From: Arthrobacter sp. S39
GTDB lineage: Bacteria > Actinomycetota > Actinomycetes > Actinomycetales > Micrococcaceae
Direction of reading: 5' to 3'
DNA: 64,000 bases
Assembly (NCBI RefSeq): GCF_004320525.1
Contig: NZ_SIHX01000011.1
Location: forward strand, 62,001-126,000
Below the pieces are notes generated by a model that was given only the letters and a program-made list of their open reading frames with translations, did not search any database and was not told the DNA's origin. Shown one piece after another: positions 40,401 through 46,400 of the stretch. The first letter of the stretch is position 1. The number at the start of each line of letters is the position of its first letter. A program made the translations under genes and the position numbers.

Positions 40401-43400
40401 GCCGTGGTGTCCTGGGCGAGGACGGCGATGTGCGTGGTGGGCGCGCTGGTGGCGCCGTCGAGGTGTGCCTTGGTGGTGTTGCTGAGGACGTTGACGACGA
40501 CGGCGCCCGCCACGCCTGCCGAGTTGCCGCCGGCGCCCGCCACCGCTATGAGGGTGACGTCGCCGTCCTGGACAGCGGAGACGAGAAGGCCAGTGCCGCC
40601 GGACTGGACGTCGGCGCCGGCGAGCACCCGGGCTTCGACGTTCGAGCCGCGGACGATCACCACGGCCGAGGCGCCGACGCCGGCCGAGCCGCCGCCGATC
40701 GAGAGGTTGCCGGAGGAGAATGCGCCGCTGACGCTCCGGGATGCCTTGACCTGGACGGCTCCGAGGGCATGGACGTCGCTGTTGCCGACGCTGGCCTGGA
40801 CCATGGGGCTGCTGCCGCCCTGGTTGAAGACGAACACCAGCACTGATCCGGAGACGCCGGCGGAGTTGGCGGAGACCGCGCCGGCCACGGGCAGGACGAA
40901 CCAGTCTTCGCTGGACTTGGCCTCGACCGTGACGCTGCCACCAGCACGGACCTCGGCGGAGTCTCCGATCCAGGCGCGGACGTTGGAGTTGGCGATGATG
41001 ACCACCACGGTGAGGCCGACGCCGGCCGAGTCCTGGCTCAGGGCGAGTGCGCCGCCGACGTCCACGATCCTGATGTGGTCCGTGGCCCGCACCGTGATGC
41101 TTTGTCCCGCACCGCCGACGGAGCCTTCCTGGTTGACGCGCGCACCGTCGGCGATCCACGCCTGGGTGTCCAGGCTGATGATCTCCACCACGAAGCCGCC
41201 GGTGACGGCCGCGCCGCCGGAGCTTGCGCCGCCGGCGATGGCCACGCTGTTGAGCTTCAGCCAGTCCACCTTGCCCTTGAGCGGCTCGGGGAGGTCCGGG
41301 ATGAGCGGGTTGAGGCTGCTGCGCGCGGTCACCGACGTGGCACCGGCAGCGTCCACCTTGGTGTGCGTCACGGCGGTGGAGTCGATCCACGCCTTGCTCT
41401 GCAGTTCGATCCAGTTCACCGAGAAGGAGGCCCCGACGGCGGTGCCGCTGCTGGTGGACAGCGCCCCTGCGATCGCGAGGTTCTGGAAGCGGATGGGCAG
41501 GTAGGCGCCGATGATGATGCCGCCGGCGGGTGCGTCGAGTTCGGCCCCGGCACCCACCCAGGCCTTGGAGGTGAGGAGGAGGATCTGGACGGCGGCGCTG
41601 CCGGCCACGGACGTGCTCTTGCCGCCAGCAGCCGCGAAGGACCAGACGATGAAGTCGTTGTAGCTGGGCGTGCCGGCGTTAAAGGGGTCGTCGTCCGCAT
41701 CCGGTACGGGGACGGTGGCTTCCACGGTGATGCCGGCCTGGCCGGTCACGTGGGCGCCGGCACCGATGGATGCCTCGTTGGTGACGTCCTGGACGTTCAG
41801 GCCGATGGTGGCGCCCACGCGGGTTCCGTCGGTGTCGAGGTCGATCGCCGAGCCCATTCCGAAGGCGTTGGCCCGCAGCAGGAACGTGGTGCGGACGGTG
41901 ACGGCGCCCGAGGCGGCGGTGACGGTGCGGTTGCCGGTGATCCGGGCCGTGGAGGTGGCAACCACCCAGTTGACGGCGATGGCGGCGGCGACCCCGGTGC
42001 TGCTGCCGGAGGATCCCGACTGGCTTCCCTGCTGTCCGTTGGCGCCGTTGGCACCGTTGCTGCCGTTGGTGCCGCCGCTGGAGCTTGGCATGCCGGCGGT
42101 GGAGGACTTGGTGCCCTGCGTGTTGGGGTTGTCCCCGTTGGCCTGGCCGTTGGCCTTGGAGTCGCCGCTGGCCCCGCTGTCCTCGGATCCCGAGGCACTG
42201 GCCACGGACCTGGACTCGCTGCTGATGACCGAGACGGCGAGGACGTCCACGCTGGTGCCTGTGGCGTCCCGGGCGATTTCGGCGAGCGTGTCCCAGTCCA
42301 CCACGGCGTTGACGGCAATATCGATTCCGACGGCGGTGCTCTTGCCGGCCGCTTCGGCATTGCCTTCGGTGTAGATCACGTTCACGTGGGTGGCGGTGAC
42401 TTTGATGGCGCCTGCGGCGGTGAGTGCGGTGCCCGAGGTGCCGAGCCGCGCCGTGACGTCGTCGTTGACGCTGACCAGCAGTGCCACTACGGGGGTGACT
42501 GCGGTGCCGCCGGTGGTGCCGCCCTCGGCCTTGGTGACCACCTCGCGGAAGCCCAGGGCGTCCACGGTGACCGATGTGCCACCGGTCAGCGCGGCGCCGT
42601 TGGCGGCCTCTGCCCGGACCACATTGTTGTGGATGACCTGCAGGGCCACGGAGGCGCCGACGCCTGTTGCGCTGCCCACCTCGGCCTTGCCGCTGGCCGT
42701 GGCCAGGTCGTATTCGTTGCCCAGGGCGGAGATCACGACGGCGGCGCTGCTGAGCGTGGCCGAGGCGCCGGTTTGCAGGACTGCTTCCGTCGTGGAGCTG
42801 AGGATGTTCAGGGCCAGGGCACCGGCGATTCCGACGCTGGAGGCCTCGCTGGCGCCGGCGCGGGCGGTGGCGGAAACCTCGTGCTCCCAAAGCCGGAAGA
42901 GCTGGTCCACGGACGGGCTGGCCGGGAAGTGGTCGCCGTCGGTCAGGGTCACCGACTGGAGGATCCACTGCTGCGAACCGTTGCGCTTGTAGAAGCCGGG
43001 GGCGTTGCTGCCGTCCTGGGCGGTGAGCTGGAACCAGTCGTTCTCCTCGATGTCATTCTTGGGGAGTTCCGACTTCTGCCCGTAGGTGTCGGCGGTGATG
43101 AAGTCCCAGGTGGTGCCGTTGTACTTGTAGACGCTGTTGCGCGGGTGGCCGTCGTTTGCGGTGGTGAGCAGGAAGTAGTCGCCGCTGGCCGGCGATCCCG
43201 GGAGCGCTGCACCGCTGGCGATGGTGACGTCCTGGTCCATGGTCCAGTCACTGCCGCCGAACTTGTAGATGCCGTCATTGCCGCCGCTGCCGTCATTGGT
43301 CTTGACGTAGGCGAGGTCGTCCTTGGACGGGCCGGGGAGTTCGGCGCCGCTCTCGACGGTCTTCCATTCAGTGCCGGTCCAGCGCCGCACCACGTCGTTG

Positions 43401-46400
43401 CTGTCCCCGCCGGTGAGTGCGGCGGTGAGGACCAGCCCGGTGCCGGTGATGGTGGCGGTGCCCGTGACGGCCCGGTTGAGGATGTCCACCTTGTTCACGG
43501 CAACGCCGGCGCCGATGCCCACGCTGGCATCTGCGGCGCTGTCGCCTTTGGCGTTGGCCAGGACGTCGGTGTTGGCGAGGCTCTTGAGGGTGACAATGCC
43601 GCCGGAGCTGATGACCACTCCGTTGGCGAACCAGGCCCGGGAGCTGGTGTCCACCACGTTGATGGCGATGGCACCGGCGATCGAGACCGAGCTTCCGCTG
43701 TCCTCGTTGCTGGCGGCCTTGGGTGTGGAGCTGGTGCTGGAGGTCTTGCCGGTTTCGGCGGACTGGGTGCCCTTGGCCTGGCCCAGGTTGGCGTCGGCCT
43801 TCTGGTTGACGTCCTTGCCGCCGCCGTCACTACCTTCGCTGGGTGACGCGCCCTTCGCGGAGGCTTCCGCGGTGGTGCTGGTGTCCGAGGTGCCGGTGGC
43901 CTTGAAGCCGATGGCTCCCCCTGCGGTGATGCTGCGTGCGCTGCCTGAATCGACGTCGTTGTCGATGATGGCCAGTGCGAGGGAAACGCCGATGCCGGCG
44001 GTGCTGCCTACTTTGGTGTCGCCCTTGGCGGTGGTGGTGGCCTTGACGGTCTGGGTGGCCTGGCCATCCACGGCGCCGGCGGCGGTGAGGGCCGTGGCGC
44101 TGGCGCCGAGCGAGGCGCTGGTGAGAATGTTGGCGATGGTGATCGCGATTGCCGGGGTGATGCTGACGGTTCCGCCCGCTGATCCGCTTTCGGCTGTGGT
44201 GGCCAGGGTGTGCGCGGTGGTTGCTGCGATGGTGACTGTTCCGGCTCCCGTGAGCGGGGGTCCGCGCGTCGGGTCCCCTAACTGGTCGATTCCCGAGTAC
44301 ACCGTGTCGTTGACGAGGTTCAGGGCGAAGGCTGCGCCGATGCCCACCGTGCCGCTGCCGGACTGGCTGGCCTTCGCCTTGGCGTTGGAGGTGGAGTTCG
44401 AGTTGGCCGTCATGCCCACAGCGCCTGCACCGAGGATCGCCACGCCCGGGGCGGCCGGAGCCTGCGGGGCCGGGGTGGGGTCGCCGTGGATGGTCGCCAG
44501 CGTGTTCTGGTCGACGATGTTCAGGGCGAACGCGCCGGCGATGCCCAGGTTGCCGCTGCTGCCGGAGGCGCCCGCCTTGGCGTCTGCTTCGAAGGCGTGG
44601 ACGGTATCGGTGCCGCCGCCCAGGGGCCGCATGTTGGCGGTGAGGTTGAGCCCGGCGGCGGTGACTGCGGTCCCGACGCCGATGCTTGCCTCGTTGCGCA
44701 GGATCACCTTGTTGATGGCCAGGCCAGCGCCGATGGTCACCGAGCTGCCGTTGCTGGCCGAACCGTCGGCCACGGCCTTGGCGTCCGTGTTGTTGAGCGT
44801 CTTGAACGAGACGGGTCCAGCCGCGGTGACCGCAATGGCGGGTTGGCCCAGCACCGCAGCGGCGAGCGCCGTCGTCGTCGAGGTCACCAGGTTGAGCGCA
44901 ATCGCGGCGGCGACGGTGACGGTGGTGCCGTCCTCGTTCTTGGCGGCGGGGGTGCTGGTGCCGTTGGAGTTGGTGGACGTGGATTTGGAATCGGCGAAGC
45001 CCAGCTGGGCGTCCGACTTTTCCTTGCTGTCCTTGTTGGAGGAGTCCTTGCCGCCGGCGCTGTCCCCGCCCTTGGCGCCGGCCGCGCTGGCCGTGGCCGT
45101 GGTGGCGGTGGTGGAGGTGCCGTCCGCTTCCATGCTGATGAACCCGCCGGAGGTGGTGTTGCGGTACAGCGAGGAGTCCACCAGGTGCTCGGCGGAGGTG
45201 AGTGCGAAGGAGATGGCGGCGCCGAGGGTGGCCCCGGCTCCGGCGGTGGTGGAGCCCAGGGCCTTGGTTTCGACGGTGGCCGTCTGGTCTGCCTTGCCGG
45301 TGATGTCGCCGGTGGTGGTGAGGCCGGCGCCGCGGTTGACGGAGGCGCTGGACTTGATGTTGGAGATGGTGATGCCGACGACGCCGGTGAGGACTGCAGT
45401 GCTGCCGCCGGCCGCGCCGCCGCTCGCTTCGGTGGTGGTGGCGTCCGTGGTGGTGGCGTTCATGGCGAGCTTCTTGGCGGCGGTGAGGATGCCGTTGGCG
45501 GCCAGGCCGGCTTCCACGATGTTGTTGATGACGCTGATGGCCACGGAGGCGCCGATGCCCACCGAGCCGCCGCCGGCCTGCTTGGCCTCGGCCTTGGCTT
45601 TGTTCTCGTGGTTCACCGTGGCGGTCTGGGTGAGGTCCGAGCCGTTGAGGTTGGCGCCGGCTCCACGGACGTTCGCCAGGGTGGTGGCGGTGATCAGGTT
45701 CAGCGCCAGGGAGCCGGCCACGCCCACGCTGGCGTCCCCGCCGGCGCCGGATTTGGCGTTGGTGGTGAAGGCGTTTTTGCCGGTGGCCGGTCCGAAGGCT
45801 TCCAGGACCACGCCGCCGGCGTTGAGGATGGCGCCGCCGGCCAGGTAGGCCTCGGTGAGCAGGGTGACCACATTGATGCCGACCGCCACGCCCACGCCCA
45901 GGCCACTGCCGGAGGTGGTGCTGCCGTCGGCGTTGGCGGTGGCGTTGTTCCTGGAGCCTGCGTGGATCTTCTGGGCGCCGGTGGTGTTGACCCGGGCGCC
46001 GCTGATGTAGGCGCCGGTGGTGCTGTCCAGCACGTTGACGGACAGGGCGCCGGCGACGCCGATGTTGCCGTCTGCTGTGTTGGCCTGGCCGTTGCCGCGT
46101 TCGGCGTCGTTGGGGTCCTTGTCGTTCTGGCTGGAACCTTCGACGCCGGCCTTGGAGGCCGAGGTGTTGGTGGCTTCCGAGTCGGCGGTGATGTTCAGCT
46201 TGGCTGCCGTCGTCGGGGCTGTGCTGCTGGAGTCGATGAAGGCCGTGGTGGTCTGGTTCAGGTTCGCGATCGCGACGCCGGCACCGGAGTTCGCGTCGCT
46301 GGCGTCGCCGGTGGCGGTGAGGGTTGCGTGGTTGACGGCTGCCAGGGCGAGGTCCCCGAGCACCTGCAGGTGGGCGGTGCCGGTGACCTTGGTGATGGAC

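Noticed and set aside
36332..40846. A 1,504-codon open frame on the plus strand
   Set aside because: Same reason: His/Gly/Asp-rich antisense shadow without any domain or ribosome site.
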